From Metabacillus sp. FJAT-52054 (GTDB lineage: Bacteria; Bacillota; Bacilli; Bacillales; Bacillaceae), in NCBI RefSeq assembly GCF_037201815.1, contig NZ_CP147407.1:868001-932000 (forward strand): 64,000 bases of DNA, written 5' to 3'. The position numbers and the translations under genes were made by a program. Below, piece after piece: positions 32,718-41,529 of the stretch. Numbering within the stretch: position 1 is the first letter of the stretch; every line of letters begins with the position of its first letter. Under the pieces are notes generated by a model that saw only the letters and a list, made by a program, of their open reading frames with translations, made no database searches and was not told the origin of the DNA.

Positions 32718-33617
32718 TCATTCCCCCATCCGAAGCCGATCCTTCATTCCAAGAATAAATTCAATAAAGGCTCTTCCAGCAAATGTCGTGTACTTGTCTT
32801 TGGCTATGATGATGGCGAGCCGCCAGGGAATGGCTGGGTTTTGTATCGGTATTTTTCTGATTTGACTGCTTGTGATGCGGGTGCATATGGACTGGGGGAG
32901 GATCGTGACACCGATTCCCGCAGCAGCCATTTCGGACATGAAATCCCATTGGGAGCTTTGAAATAGAATGTTCGGTTCGAACCCTGCGTTGATGCAGTAT
33001 TCACGCATCAGCTCATAAAGGGCAAAGTCTTGGCTGTAAAAGATAAAGTTTTCGCTGCTTAGCTGGGAAAGCTCCACTTCGCTGCTTGAAGCGAGAGGAT
33101 GGGATTCGTTTACAAGAAGAACCATTTCTTCGTCCACGATTGGGTAGGTCCTAAAGCTTTCATCGTCTACAGGAAGAACGGCTACCCCCATCTCAATTTC
33201 CCCTGCAAGCACACTTTCGACTACCTTTTTCGCTCCAAATTCAGTAATGTGAATCTTGATATTGGGATGGGCTGAGTGAAAGGCTGCGAGCACCTTTGGG
33301 AAAAAGAGGCTTCCGATAATAGGCGGTATTCCTATTTTAATGGTTCCGCTGCTGAGACCCTTCACATCGATGACAGAGGAAAGAATATCTTCTTCGATTC
33401 CGATCATTTGGACAGCGTGCCTGTATACAGAATGGCCGGCATCCGTTAGTTCAAGCCCTTTATAATTGCGTATAATCAGAGGCACACCAAGTTCGTCCTC
33501 GAGAGATTTAATCATTTTGCTTAAAGCAGGCTGCGAGACGAGCATTTTTTCTGCCGCTCTAGTAAAATTTTTTTGTCTGACGGCTTCTACGAAGTATTTC
33601 AGCTGTCTAAGTTCCAT
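32718..33617 (-). CDS. LysR-family transcriptional regulator (CidR/YwbI-like)
   Basis: A 299-residue LysR protein: winged HTH MELRQLKYFVEAVRQKNFTR... with LVSQPALSKMIKSLEDELG, then a two-lobe effector domain (IKIGIPPIIGSLFFPKVLAAF, AAAGIGVTILPQS). In many Bacillaceae a LysR gene accompanies lrgAB/cidAB and responds to acetate or pyruvate; here it lies 540 bp upstream of the CMD gene and 1 kb from lrgA, all on the same strand. The LysR-type site at 32263 is a candidate target. An IS element has landed about 120 bp upstream of its start and may separate it from upstream control sequence. Confidence 0.88.
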   Translation of the reverse strand: MELRQLKYFVEAVRQKNFTRAAEKMLVSQPALSKMIKSLEDELGVPLIIRNYKGLELTDAGHSVYRHAVQMIGIEEDILSSVIDVKGLSSGTIKIGIPPIIGSLFFPKVLAAFHSAHPNIKIHITEFGAKKVVESVLAGEIEMGVAVLPVDDESFRTYPIVDEEMVLLVNESHPLASSSEVELSQLSSENFIFYSQDFALYELMREYCINAGFEPNILFQSSQWDFMSEMAAAGIGVTILPQSICTRITSSQIRKIPIQNPAIPWRLAIIIAKDKYTTFAGRAFIEFILGMKDRLRMGE

Positions 33618-33732
33618 AGGTCACCTCTGAAGATTATTGGTTTAACTGTAGCCGTCTTTCTGCCGCCTGTCAAAAGTAGGAGCCATGCTGAATACGATAA
33701 TGGAATGAACAGGCTCTGGAACAGTAGATTTA

Positions 33733-33740
33733 AAAATTTA
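33733..33740. repeat. Target-site duplication, left copy
   Basis: AAAATTTA immediately precedes the left end of the IS and is identical to 35239-35246; eight bases is the IS1595-family size. Confidence 0.9.
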
Positions 33741-33819
33741 GGCTGTGTTCGTATTAATTGTTGCTGAGATGAACATACTGTATAATAAGAAAACTATTAT
33801 GACAGAGGTGCTTTCATCA

Positions 33820-34833
33820 ATGTGGTTAGATATGTATCAACAATTTTCGGAGCTTTCTGAACACGATAAACAAAAGTTTTTCAACGCTATTAAGGAGAAC
33901 GTTTTTCCTGAAGTGCCAACAGATATTTCAAAAATGGTTGGTGATGTTCGGGAAAAACGGTTTTCGGATGGATTAGCGTGTGTTCATTGTGGAAGTGTGT
34001 CCGTTAAACGAAATGGTACATATCGTTCACGCCAACGTTATCTTTGTAAGGATTGTGGTAAGTCATTTAATGATATGTCTGGCAGCCCTTTATCAGGGAC
34101 CAGATATGCTCATAAGTGGGTCCAATACTTCGAGATGATGATTGAAGGCTATTCCTTGAGAAAGATTGCCAAAAAGATGAAAATCCATCTTTCTACTGCG
34201 TTTTACTGGAGACATAAGATTCTTTTTGCACTTAAAACTGTGGGACACAAAACACTGACAGGGATTATCGAAAGCGATGAAACCTTTTTCTTGGAGAGTA
34301 ATAAAGGCAACAAGTCCATTTCCCACCGCAAACCACGCAAACGCGGTGGCGTTGCAAAAAAACGTGGAATATCAAAGGAACAAATCTGTGTAGTCGTTGC
34401 TCACGATAGAAACGGTCAGATTCTTTCTCAAACCGCAGGAAAAGGTCGTGTTACAGCCATCGAATTAGATGCGGTCTTAGGGAACTATTTAGATAGTTCC
34501 GCTTTGTTATGCACGGATACAGCAACCAACTACAAGAAATTCGCCTTGATGAAAAAGATGAAGCACGAAGCCATAAACGTAAGCAAAAAAGAGTTTAAAC
34601 GCAAAGGTATTTATCATATTCAACACGTTAACGGCTACCATAAACGACTAAAAAAATGGATGGACCGTTTTCAAGGAGTGGCGACTAAATACCTTGATAA
34701 CTACTTGTTTTGGCACCGATTCCTGGAGATGAATAAAAAGTTCCCCTCTAAAGAAAGAACGACAGAATTACTTCTAGTTTCTTGTCAAAGACCAACATTT
34801 ACAACTGTTCAAAGTATTAGAGATATTGGGTAG
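33820..34833 (+). CDS. IS1595-family transposase (ISXO2-like)
   Basis: A 337-residue transposase. The N-terminal zinc ribbon has C-x2-C (CVHCGSVSVKRNG) and C-x2-C (CKDCGKSF), followed by a helical DNA-binding part (YSLRKIAKKMKIHLSTAFYWRHK) and the catalytic domain with ESDETFF, TDTATNYKKF, the HVNGYHKRLKKWMDRFQGVA stretch and the final WHRF, consistent with the DDNK/E-like triad of the family. ATG at 33820 was preferred for AGAGGTG upstream; ATG at 33799 is possible. It appears intact. Confidence 0.92.
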   Translation: MWLDMYQQFSELSEHDKQKFFNAIKENVFPEVPTDISKMVGDVREKRFSDGLACVHCGSVSVKRNGTYRSRQRYLCKDCGKSFNDMSGSPLSGTRYAHKWVQYFEMMIEGYSLRKIAKKMKIHLSTAFYWRHKILFALKTVGHKTLTGIIESDETFFLESNKGNKSISHRKPRKRGGVAKKRGISKEQICVVVAHDRNGQILSQTAGKGRVTAIELDAVLGNYLDSSALLCTDTATNYKKFALMKKMKHEAINVSKKEFKRKGIYHIQHVNGYHKRLKKWMDRFQGVATKYLDNYLFWHRFLEMNKKFPSKERTTELLLVSCQRPTFTTVQSIRDIG

Positions 34834-34849
34834 AAACGATTCAACGAAA

Positions 34850-34877
34850 AAAGAACCCACTTCAATTGGGTCCTTTT
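34850..34877 (+). terminator. Terminator after the transposase, within the IS
   Basis: AGAACCCA pairs with TGGGTCCT around CTTCAAT, then five T. Confidence 0.7.
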
Positions 34878-34905
34878 TGGATTATTTGTTAAACTTGCAT
34901 CGCTT

Positions 34906-35085
34906 TTAAAGCCTGTTATCATTACCCTTTTTAATCTGTTCGCTTAATGTATCAATTTTGCCTTCAAGATTTTTAATACGGTCTTTTGTTTTGTTATTAG
35001 TACGGAAAAACCAAACAAGCAATAGAACAATAAGTGCAATAAATGCAAAGCTGAAAAATTGGAAAATCAAATCACCAATAATCAA
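34906..35085 (-). CDS. DUF4083-like small membrane protein, IS passenger gene
   Basis: A 59-residue protein starting with TTG behind AGAGGTGA: one membrane helix (about residues 7-27) followed by a charged amphipathic tail (KTKDRIKNLEGKIDTLSEQIKKG) that may form a coiled coil. The shape resembles the DUF4083 family of Bacillus membrane proteins, whose function is unknown. It lies inside the IS ends, on the strand opposite the transposase, so it moves with the element. It might be a host gene captured by the element or contribute to maintenance; the sequence does not say. Confidence 0.68.
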   Translation of the reverse strand: MIIGDLIFQFFSFAFIALIVLLLVWFFRTNNKTKDRIKNLEGKIDTLSEQIKKGNDNRL

Positions 35086-35238
35086 GGAAATCACCTCTTT
35101 TAAAATTTTAATAGTTAATACTATATATACGAGTTTCTTTGCGGATAAGTTTCATTTAATTAAATAAGCATTATATTAAAGGAAGAATTACTGAATAAAC
35201 GTTTTTATTCTTAAGCAACAAACTTTACGAACACAGCC

Positions 35239-35246
35239 AAAATTTA
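35239..35246. repeat. Target-site duplication, right copy
   Basis: AAAATTTA follows the right inverted repeat and is identical to the left copy. Confidence 0.9.
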
Positions 35247-35473
35247 AGATAACGCAGGTCGGGCGATTATAGGTTCATGAAAACGGGTAACAGCCAACAG
35301 AGGCAATTAACCGCCAATATTTCAAGAAAAAAAGAGGCTCCTTTTTATAAGCGCCCAGACCTTCCTGGATTCGTACATAATAAAACTAGGCGGGAATGCA
35401 GTCGAGAAGCAGCAGCCAATTAGAGGAGATCCTTCTGTCTGTTCTTGTAAGTGACACGAAAGGATGAGTTAAC

Positions 35474-36085
35474 GTGATTTCTATTAACCCTAACGATTTA
35501 TCTGCTTTAGAAAATTACAAGCTGCTGATTGGCAGTGTGATTCCAAGGCCGATTGCCTTTGTCACCTCCATTTCGGAAGAGGATGTAGTGAATGGTGCGC
35601 CATTCAGCTTTTTTAATGTAGCCTCATCTGAACCACCTCTGCTGACGATTGCGGTGCAGCGAGCTGAAGGGAAAATGAAGGACACCGCCCGTAATATCGT
35701 GAACAACAAGGAATTTGTTATTCACGTAACAGATGAGGAGAATGTTAGAAGCATCAACGAAACATCAGCCCCTCTGCCGCCTGACCAAAGTGAAATCGAC
35801 TTTAGCGGCCTCACCTTGACACCGAGCCAGCAGATTCAAGTGCCAGGAATTGAGGAAGCAAAAATCCGCTTTGAATGCGTCCTGGAAAAGCATTTGGAAC
35901 TTGGAGGCAGAGAAGGGGAGCCTGCTGTTGATTTTATTATCGGGCGCGTCGTGCAGTACCATTTTAAAAAGAATGTATACAAAGAAGGAAAAATCATGGA
36001 GAGAGAGCTTGGAGCCGTCAGCCGGCTTGCCGGTACGAAATACGGGAAAATCGGGGAAATCTTCTCTATGGAACGTCCGAAATAA
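35474..36085 (+). CDS. Flavin reductase-like FMN-binding protein (YwrF-type)
   Basis: A 203-residue split-barrel protein of the flavin reductase/DIM6-NTAB family. LIGSVIPRPIAFVTSISEEDVVNGAPFSFFN is the family FMN-binding N-terminus, and the C-terminal LGAVSRLAGTKYGKIGEIFSMERP is also typical. Length and wording match B. subtilis YwrF. Members bind FMN and may reduce flavin or aromatic substrates; the native reaction is unknown. The start is GTG at 35474 behind GAAAGGATGAG. It is monocistronic and closed by a terminator shared with the convergent peptidase gene. Confidence 0.85.
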   Translation: MISINPNDLSALENYKLLIGSVIPRPIAFVTSISEEDVVNGAPFSFFNVASSEPPLLTIAVQRAEGKMKDTARNIVNNKEFVIHVTDEENVRSINETSAPLPPDQSEIDFSGLTLTPSQQIQVPGIEEAKIRFECVLEKHLELGGREGEPAVDFIIGRVVQYHFKKNVYKEGKIMERELGAVSRLAGTKYGKIGEIFSMERPK

Positions 36086-36121
36086 AAAGCAGGAAGCCAA
36101 TAAAATGGCTTTCTGCTTTTC
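36085..36121. terminator. Bidirectional terminator between the flavin reductase and M14-like genes
   Basis: AAAAGCAGGAAGCCA pairs with TGGCTTTCTGCTTTT around a six-base loop, with A- and T-runs on both sides. Confidence 0.9.
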
Positions 36122-36123
36122 TG

Positions 36124-37356
36124 TTATAGAGCTCCTTTATAAGTTAGAACTCCAGTCATTGCCTGTTTAAAATCCTGGATGGCTTTTTCGCGCCATTTCG
36201 TTTCATATGGATAGAAAAGTTCTTTGTAGCGTGCCTGAATAATGCATTTGCTGATCTCGCTCGAAGCGCCATATTGGTAAAGCTGATTTTCTTCAACCGT
36301 ACGCTTAAGAGATTGAATGGAATCGAGCGTGCCGTCTCCAAGTGTCCCAAATTCAAAGGTTGTGGAGTAGAATGCTTTTTCCGGTGCTTTCTCTTTTGCA
36401 AGAGCGGTAAAGTACTCGGTTATATCTCCAGAGGATGCGTAGAAATCTTCAGAATCCGGTGTCAGGACAAGGGGATATTGGTAGGCTGCCTGAGCCTCGG
36501 ATTGTGTAAGCGTTTCTGCTGATGAACTGAAGATGCTCATTTGGTAGCGCGGGCCGTACCCAGTGTGTAAATCAATATGAATAATTTGCTTATAAGGAGT
36601 CGAGAGAATGCTTTCAAATTCCTGCTTCATAAATACCGTTGATTTTTCATCCTTTGTTCCGCCGTAGTACACGCCTTTAGGGTTTGTGTATTGACCGGTG
36701 AGAAGAGCCCCTTGTACTTTGTCTGTACCGGCAGTTAAAGCCGTTTTTGCTAGAGAAGCTGTAAATTCTGCATCATGAGCAACAATGCTTCCGATTTTGC
36801 GATTCGGTTCGAAAAAGTTTTCCAGCTCTTTGTAGCTTTTATTGCTGTTCAGGTCGAACTTGCTCCAGTCTTCAATGAAGTTCCTGTTCAAATCTACGTT
36901 GTTCTCGTTGTAGCGGCGGAAGTTCTTCATGCCCCAAGGGTTGATGGAGTGGACGAGATAAAGACCCGTCGTATCAGGATTCAATTTCTGAATAAATTCT
37001 TTCATGAAAACATCCTGCATAGCGGATCCTGTATAGCCTTCAATTCCATGCGTACCGCTTGATAAGACAATCAATGTATCTTTTGATTTTGCTGCATCAG
37101 CTTTTAAAAGATCAATTGCTAAGTCTTCGGAATCAGAAATCCGAAAGCTCTGTTTAGCGGTCTTTTCCCATCTTGATTTTAAGACAGTTTCATAGGTGCG
37201 GAAGCGGTCTCTGGACTGCTCATACGTTTTAGGAAAGCTTGATACATTGCCTTCCATGGTACTGGCTGTACTTGCTGCAAGCAAGTGGTTGGGAATGACA
37301 ACATTCAATAGAAATAGAGCGGCAATCACTGAAAATAATACTTTTTTTGCTTTCAT
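36124..37356 (-). CDS. Secreted DUF2817 / M14-like metallopeptidase
   Basis: A 410-residue exported protein: basic start, hydrophobic core and a signal-peptidase site near LLAAS (about residue 29). The catalytic domain has zinc-site elements of the M14 carboxypeptidase-like DUF2817 family: SSGTHGIEGYTGSA (His and Glu ligands), INPWGMKNFRRYNENNVDLNRNF, IIHIDLHTGYG (third ligand His) and a later TTFEFGT with the probable general-base Glu. It probably trims peptides or peptidoglycan stems outside the cell. ATG at 37356 follows ATGGAGGATC. It is monocistronic. Confidence 0.82.
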   Translation of the reverse strand: MKAKKVLFSVIAALFLLNVVIPNHLLAASTASTMEGNVSSFPKTYEQSRDRFRTYETVLKSRWEKTAKQSFRISDSEDLAIDLLKADAAKSKDTLIVLSSGTHGIEGYTGSAMQDVFMKEFIQKLNPDTTGLYLVHSINPWGMKNFRRYNENNVDLNRNFIEDWSKFDLNSNKSYKELENFFEPNRKIGSIVAHDAEFTASLAKTALTAGTDKVQGALLTGQYTNPKGVYYGGTKDEKSTVFMKQEFESILSTPYKQIIHIDLHTGYGPRYQMSIFSSSAETLTQSEAQAAYQYPLVLTPDSEDFYASSGDITEYFTALAKEKAPEKAFYSTTFEFGTLGDGTLDSIQSLKRTVEENQLYQYGASSEISKCIIQARYKELFYPYETKWREKAIQDFKQAMTGVLTYKGAL

Positions 37357-37441
37357 AAGATCCTCCATTATTTGAAAATAGCTGTTTTTATAGCCTAATG
37401 GTATTATGGACTATATACCTATTAGTTTCTACATAAAATGT

Positions 37442-37467
37442 GGAATTTATGGAAAATATGCCGATAT
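37442..37467 (+). promoter_or_regulatory. Candidate sigma-D promoter of the chemoreceptor gene
   Basis: GCCGATAT at 37460-37467 is an exact sigma-D -10 element. The -35 at the right distance (TGGA) is a poor match to TAAA. Support comes from the gene that follows, since chemoreceptors are usually sigma-D-dependent. Confidence 0.5.
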
Positions 37468-37502
37468 AAATGATAATGTGAAATGAAAGAAGGGGTTTCA
37501 AG

Positions 37503-38999
37503 GTGGAAGAGTTTCATTTGAAAAAGCGGAATCTTAAAAATGTATCAGCTATATTGTTTAGATTGTTTTTAATTGCAGGAATTATTTTCTTTGCCAACAG
37601 TATTATCCAGAAGATCCTCTATGGCATTCCGAAGATTACCTTCATGAATGTTGCCTATAATTTTCTGTTCCTTTTGTTTTTGTATCCTGCCCTGCACTAT
37701 AAATTTAAGAAAAATGATGAACAGTTTAAGAGATTGGCAGTCTGGACCATGACGGTCTTTGCCTTTTTGCTGAATACCGATTCGTGGGTAAATGTTCCGT
37801 TCGTATGGCTGGTCCCGCTCGGTATCGCGGCACTTTTTGCCGATTCCAGACTGATGAAAAAGGCGTTTTACGTTTCCCTTCCTTTAATTGTCGCTGCGCA
37901 ATTTGCCCATCTGTATCTTGCTGATCCGATGGACATCGAGACAAGCATGCAGCGCAGTATCCTGACGGCCGTTTATTACGGTGTTCAATTCCTGTTTGTA
38001 GGATTGCTGCTGTCAAACAGCACGAAACGGTTTGATGGTATGCTTTCGGAAAGTGAATTGCTGAAGGATCAAATGAATGAAGTGCTGAAGAAAAATCAAG
38101 TAACATCGTCCGAAATCGGCAGCCATGTAGAAGAATTAAATATGAATATCTCCGATACGAGCGGAGGAATCACTCAGATAAATGATGCCATCCGGTCTAT
38201 TCATACGGATTCCGTTCATTTCCAGGAGGATATGAGGAAAACTTCTTCAGATATGAAGTCGATGGTCCAGGAGCTTGAGTCCTCTAAGGATCTTACTGAC
38301 CGGATTTCAGATTATTCCGGAAGGATCAATGGATTAATTCAGATTAATAAACAGCATTTAACGAATGCCATTGACAGTATTAATGAAGTGAAAGAATCAT
38401 CAGGGAATTCAATTAAACACGTGGAGCTTCTTACGGAAAAAACATCTGAGGTTGAAAAGGTCCTGATTGCCATCAGAACGATTGCTGATCAGACAAATCT
38501 GCTTGCATTGAATGCGGCCATCGAGGCAGCAAGAGCAGGGGAACACGGAAAAGGGTTTGCCGTGGTAGCGGATGAGGTTCGAAAGCTTGCGGAGCAATCT
38601 TCCCAATCTTCCCATATCATTCAGGACATTTTAAAGGAAATTCTGAATGCAAAAGAACAGGTTTCACAGTCTCTTCATAAAACATCTGACATGATTAATG
38701 AGAGTGTTGCTGTCATTTCAAAAACGACTGCTGATTTTGATAAAATGGCGCACATTCAGACGGAGAGTGAAGACCATTTAACGAAAGTGACAGAGCGTTT
38801 CGATCATTTGGCAGGCAGAGGCGGAGAAGTTGGGGAGGTTATCGGATCCCTTCAAAATCAACATGAAGACAATGAAGATAAGATTGCCGCAGCTGCCTCG
38901 GCTATTGAGCAAATCAGTGCCTCCATCCAGCAGGTATCTGCTTTTGTAGAACAAGTGGATTCAAAGGCGAAGTACCTTGTAAATGAAAAAAATGAATAA
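37503..38999 (+). CDS. Methyl-accepting chemotaxis protein with six-helix membrane sensor
   Basis: A 498-residue chemoreceptor. The first 180 residues hold about six membrane helices with almost no extracellular domain. A cytoplasmic coiled coil follows, whose hairpin tip [33 protein letters not shown] (about 333-365) is the CheA/CheW-binding hallmark. No HAMP domain is obvious between membrane and signalling parts. Multi-helix sensors of this kind probably detect changes within the membrane or cytosol rather than a secreted ligand. The start is GTG at 37503; TTG at 37518 is an alternative. Confidence 0.88.
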   Translation: MEEFHLKKRNLKNVSAILFRLFLIAGIIFFANSIIQKILYGIPKITFMNVAYNFLFLLFLYPALHYKFKKNDEQFKRLAVWTMTVFAFLLNTDSWVNVPFVWLVPLGIAALFADSRLMKKAFYVSLPLIVAAQFAHLYLADPMDIETSMQRSILTAVYYGVQFLFVGLLLSNSTKRFDGMLSESELLKDQMNEVLKKNQVTSSEIGSHVEELNMNISDTSGGITQINDAIRSIHTDSVHFQEDMRKTSSDMKSMVQELESSKDLTDRISDYSGRINGLIQINKQHLTNAIDSINEVKESSGNSIKHVELLTEKTSEVEKVLIAIRTIADQTNLLALNAAIEAARAGEHGKGFAVVADEVRKLAEQSSQSSHIIQDILKEILNAKEQVSQSLHKTSDMINESVAVISKTTADFDKMAHIQTESEDHLTKVTERFDHLAGRGGEVGEVIGSLQNQHEDNEDKIAAAASAIEQISASIQQVSAFVEQVDSKAKYLVNEKNE

Positions 39000-39088
39000 G
39001 CTTAGGGTTTGAGTGAATAATACGGGCAGGCAGGTATCTAGAATGACCGGACATATGTGCGGATTGTTCCTCAAGGGAGTCTTCGCTT

Positions 39089-39667
39089 ATGAAAACACTG
39101 ATTATATTCGCTCATCCAAAACTCGATAGCTTCAACGGGGCGATACTGGAAGCAATAATCGATGAATTAAAGGTGCTGCAGTCGGAAATCAGAGTGCGGG
39201 ATTTGTACCGGATTGGATTTCAGCCAGTACTTCACGAGGATAATTACTCTGAGTTTTATCAGACAAAAATTCCGGCTGATATATTGGAAGAGCAGTCCTA
39301 TCTGCTTTGGGCAGAACAGATCATTTTTATTTTTCCGACGTGGTGGTCAGGCATGCCTGCTATTTTAAAAGGTTATATCGACCGGGTGTTCTCGAATGGA
39401 TTTGCTTTTAGAATGATTAAAAACGGAACAGAGGGACTGCTTAAAGGAAAAAAAGGGCTGATCATTCAGACAACCGGACAGCCGGAACAGAAACTAAAGC
39501 CATCTCAGCTGACCATGGCCATGGAAACTGCAATGGATTATGGAATCTTTCAAATTTGCGGAATTGATACCGTATCCCATCAGTTTTTATATGGGGTTAC
39601 CCTCTCAGATCATGCAACCAAACAGAGAATGCTCCGGGAAATCCGGGATATTATTCAACTGCTATAA
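39089..39667 (+). CDS. NAD(P)H quinone oxidoreductase, flavodoxin-like fold (YwrO/KefF type)
   Basis: A 192-residue flavodoxin-like enzyme. IIFAHPKLDSFNGAILEAI is the FMN/FAD phosphate loop; FIFPTWWSGMPAILKGYIDRVFSNGFAF is the flavin- and dimer-interface signature of the NQO1/KefF/YwrO group. It probably reduces quinones by two electrons. ATG at 39089 has only a modest site (AAGGGAG) upstream. It is monocistronic and convergent with the dextranase-like gene, with a shared terminator. Confidence 0.88.
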   Translation: MKTLIIFAHPKLDSFNGAILEAIIDELKVLQSEIRVRDLYRIGFQPVLHEDNYSEFYQTKIPADILEEQSYLLWAEQIIFIFPTWWSGMPAILKGYIDRVFSNGFAFRMIKNGTEGLLKGKKGLIIQTTGQPEQKLKPSQLTMAMETAMDYGIFQICGIDTVSHQFLYGVTLSDHATKQRMLREIRDIIQLL

Positions 39668-39698
39668 AAAAGCCGTTTCCTTAGAGGAACGGCTTTTT
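39666..39698. terminator. Bidirectional terminator between the quinone reductase and GH66 genes
   Basis: AAAAAGCCGTTTCC pairs with GGAACGGCTTTTT around TTAGA. Confidence 0.9.
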
Positions 39699-39705
39699 GT
39701 TTCGG

Positions 39706-41463
39706 TTAATATTCCATGACAAGCATCGTCCAATATGTGAGCGAAGGGACGGTAATGGCTACATTCTCATCTTTTTGCGAGAAGTGTACGGGAACAGGAG
39801 CAGCTTGACGGGAGTCGGGTGATGCAGCCCAAACTTTCTTGACTGGCCTGTCTTCCTCCACATTCAATTCAATCCCGTTAATTGTGTCTGGTTCTGGCTG
39901 GGTCCCTTCCGTATCACGCCATTCCATCGAGTCAGCCTTAGTGAAGTTAATCATATGAATCATACGGTTCTTCCCGTCAGATTTTGAGAATCCCCATACC
40001 TTTCTCTTTTCAGGTTCTGAGGTAATTCCAATATCAGAAGAAGCTTTTAGCGGCAGTTCCTTCAATCCATCTCCCCGGAGCAGGTTTTGATAGGCAACGA
40101 GAAAATCGTAATAGGGAAGAAGCTGTTCTTTGAAGCGTTCTGTCATGTTCAAATTTTCATTCGGGAAATATTCACTCGAAAGCATATGCTCTCCCAGTTC
40201 CAAATGAGAGCCTCCTGAGGAAAAGATGACGCTGTTTGCAAGCAGCACACCAGGTACATTAAAGTTTCCTGGCTTTTCTTTTGAGAGGTTGTAGTTCATA
40301 TAAGCTGCAAGAACCGTATTTTTCCCGTCTGAATAGTCAGCGTTGTCATCTATGATTTTTTTCAGATCCTTATACTGTTTATATTCATCCCATACCTCCG
40401 TGTACATAAAGTCAACGGGAGTGGTTCCGATTTGTTTCTGGCCATACTGATTGACGGCGTTCATGACAAGGGATTTATCAGGTGCTTTGCTTTTTCCGTG
40501 ATGAAGGAATTCGTCAAATTCTTCTTCAAGATTCAGGCGGTTTCCATCATAATCATATACCTGCCCCCTAGGGCCCAGCTGGTCAATATGCCACCCATCG
40601 AACGCAAGATGCTGATAAATTTCGTTTTGCTTTGAAAGAATGTATTGCTGCCATTCCGGGTTTCCTGAGTTCAGTAAATACACATTGCTTTTCCAGTCCT
40701 CCGGGAGCGGATGAATGTCTTGTTCGGCGTGATTTTCATCCTTATAGACTCTCCATTCATCCTTGACTCCATCCGGTCCGGCATCTTCATATGTGCCGTA
40801 TATCAGGTTGTAAGCCATCGTTTGCATATTGAACTTTTGAGCGCTGGCAATATAGTCTTTTAGTGCAGCGACAGAAACCTCCCGATTTGCGATATCCTCC
40901 CACTTTGGCTGAATCCCGCCATTTTCGGTTTTAAGCGGATTGTGGTGTTTGTACTGCCAGTCATAAAATTGAAGACCATTTATATGATAGCGATTTAATT
41001 GCTCTAAGACTGATGAGGATTTTTCACTCGCCTTATCAGAGAAATCTGACAAGAATCCATAACGGGGAAACTTGCTCCAATCGCTTGATACGTCTATCCC
41101 AATTGTAAACCGCTGTCCGTCAATAACCGTCTCCGCTAAATATCCCCTGTAGTCATCCTTAGGAGGAGACCAGTCCCAGTTTGTTTTGCTTTGACTTAGA
41201 GGAACAGTCTGGGAATCAACTGGAGAATCCAGGTGGTAGTAACGGATGGTTGCCGTTGTCTGCTTTGATTTTGTGGGGAGTGTTAAAGAGAAAGAGACGG
41301 TTTCCCCTGGAGCAAACCGTGCCTTATTAATATCTAGCTTTGCAGCAACTTCCTTTTCTGGTGAAGAATCAGGCTTGGGCTGAAGGGAAAAATAAAGAAG
41401 AAACATGCCGAGCACCGCCAATGTAAGGATTAATATAGCAAGGGTGCGAATGTGGCCTTTCAT
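39706..41463 (-). CDS. GH66 dextranase-like glycoside hydrolase
   Basis: A 585-residue membrane-anchored or secreted protein: an N-terminal hydrophobic anchor (about 7-27), a beta-rich domain (FAPGETVSFSLTLPT), a TIM barrel with FDGWHIDQLGPRG (probable nucleophile Asp near residue 292) and FMYTEVWDEYKQY (probable acid/base Glu), and a C-terminal beta domain. This is the arrangement of GH66 dextranases and cycloisomaltooligosaccharide glucanotransferases, which act on alpha-1,6-glucan. No CITase-type carbohydrate-binding insertion was noticed. It follows the GH31 gene after 66 bp containing a partial terminator. Confidence 0.85.
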   Translation of the reverse strand: MKGHIRTLAILILTLAVLGMFLLYFSLQPKPDSSPEKEVAAKLDINKARFAPGETVSFSLTLPTKSKQTTATIRYYHLDSPVDSQTVPLSQSKTNWDWSPPKDDYRGYLAETVIDGQRFTIGIDVSSDWSKFPRYGFLSDFSDKASEKSSSVLEQLNRYHINGLQFYDWQYKHHNPLKTENGGIQPKWEDIANREVSVAALKDYIASAQKFNMQTMAYNLIYGTYEDAGPDGVKDEWRVYKDENHAEQDIHPLPEDWKSNVYLLNSGNPEWQQYILSKQNEIYQHLAFDGWHIDQLGPRGQVYDYDGNRLNLEEEFDEFLHHGKSKAPDKSLVMNAVNQYGQKQIGTTPVDFMYTEVWDEYKQYKDLKKIIDDNADYSDGKNTVLAAYMNYNLSKEKPGNFNVPGVLLANSVIFSSGGSHLELGEHMLSSEYFPNENLNMTERFKEQLLPYYDFLVAYQNLLRGDGLKELPLKASSDIGITSEPEKRKVWGFSKSDGKNRMIHMINFTKADSMEWRDTEGTQPEPDTINGIELNVEEDRPVKKVWAASPDSRQAAPVPVHFSQKDENVAITVPSLTYWTMLVMEY

Positions 41464-41485
41464 AAAGAATTACCTCCATAATAAG

Positions 41486-41521
41486 AAAAGGGACTGCCGG
41501 CAGTACACCAGCAGTCTCTTT
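41486..41521 (-). terminator. Intra-operon hairpin between GH31 and GH66 genes
   Basis: On the minus strand AAAGAGACTGCTG pairs with CGGCAGTCCCTTT (one mismatch), followed by CTTTTC. It could lower GH66 expression relative to GH31 rather than stop it. Confidence 0.6.
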
Positions 41522-41529
41522 AATCATGA

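Larger units (their letters stand above)
33741..35238. mobile_element. Complete IS1595-family insertion sequence (1498 bp)
   Basis: The left end GGCTGTGTTCGTATTAATTG (IR 33741-33764) and the reverse complement of the right end, GGCTGTGTTCGTAAAGTTTG (IR 35215-35238), match at 21 of 24 positions over the full repeats. Identical 8-bp target duplications AAAATTTA flank them. Inside are a full-length transposase on plus and a small membrane-protein gene on minus. Intact ends, transposase and duplications suggest a fairly recent insertion. It sits between the LysR gene and a flavin reductase gene and interrupts no coding sequence. Confidence 0.93.
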
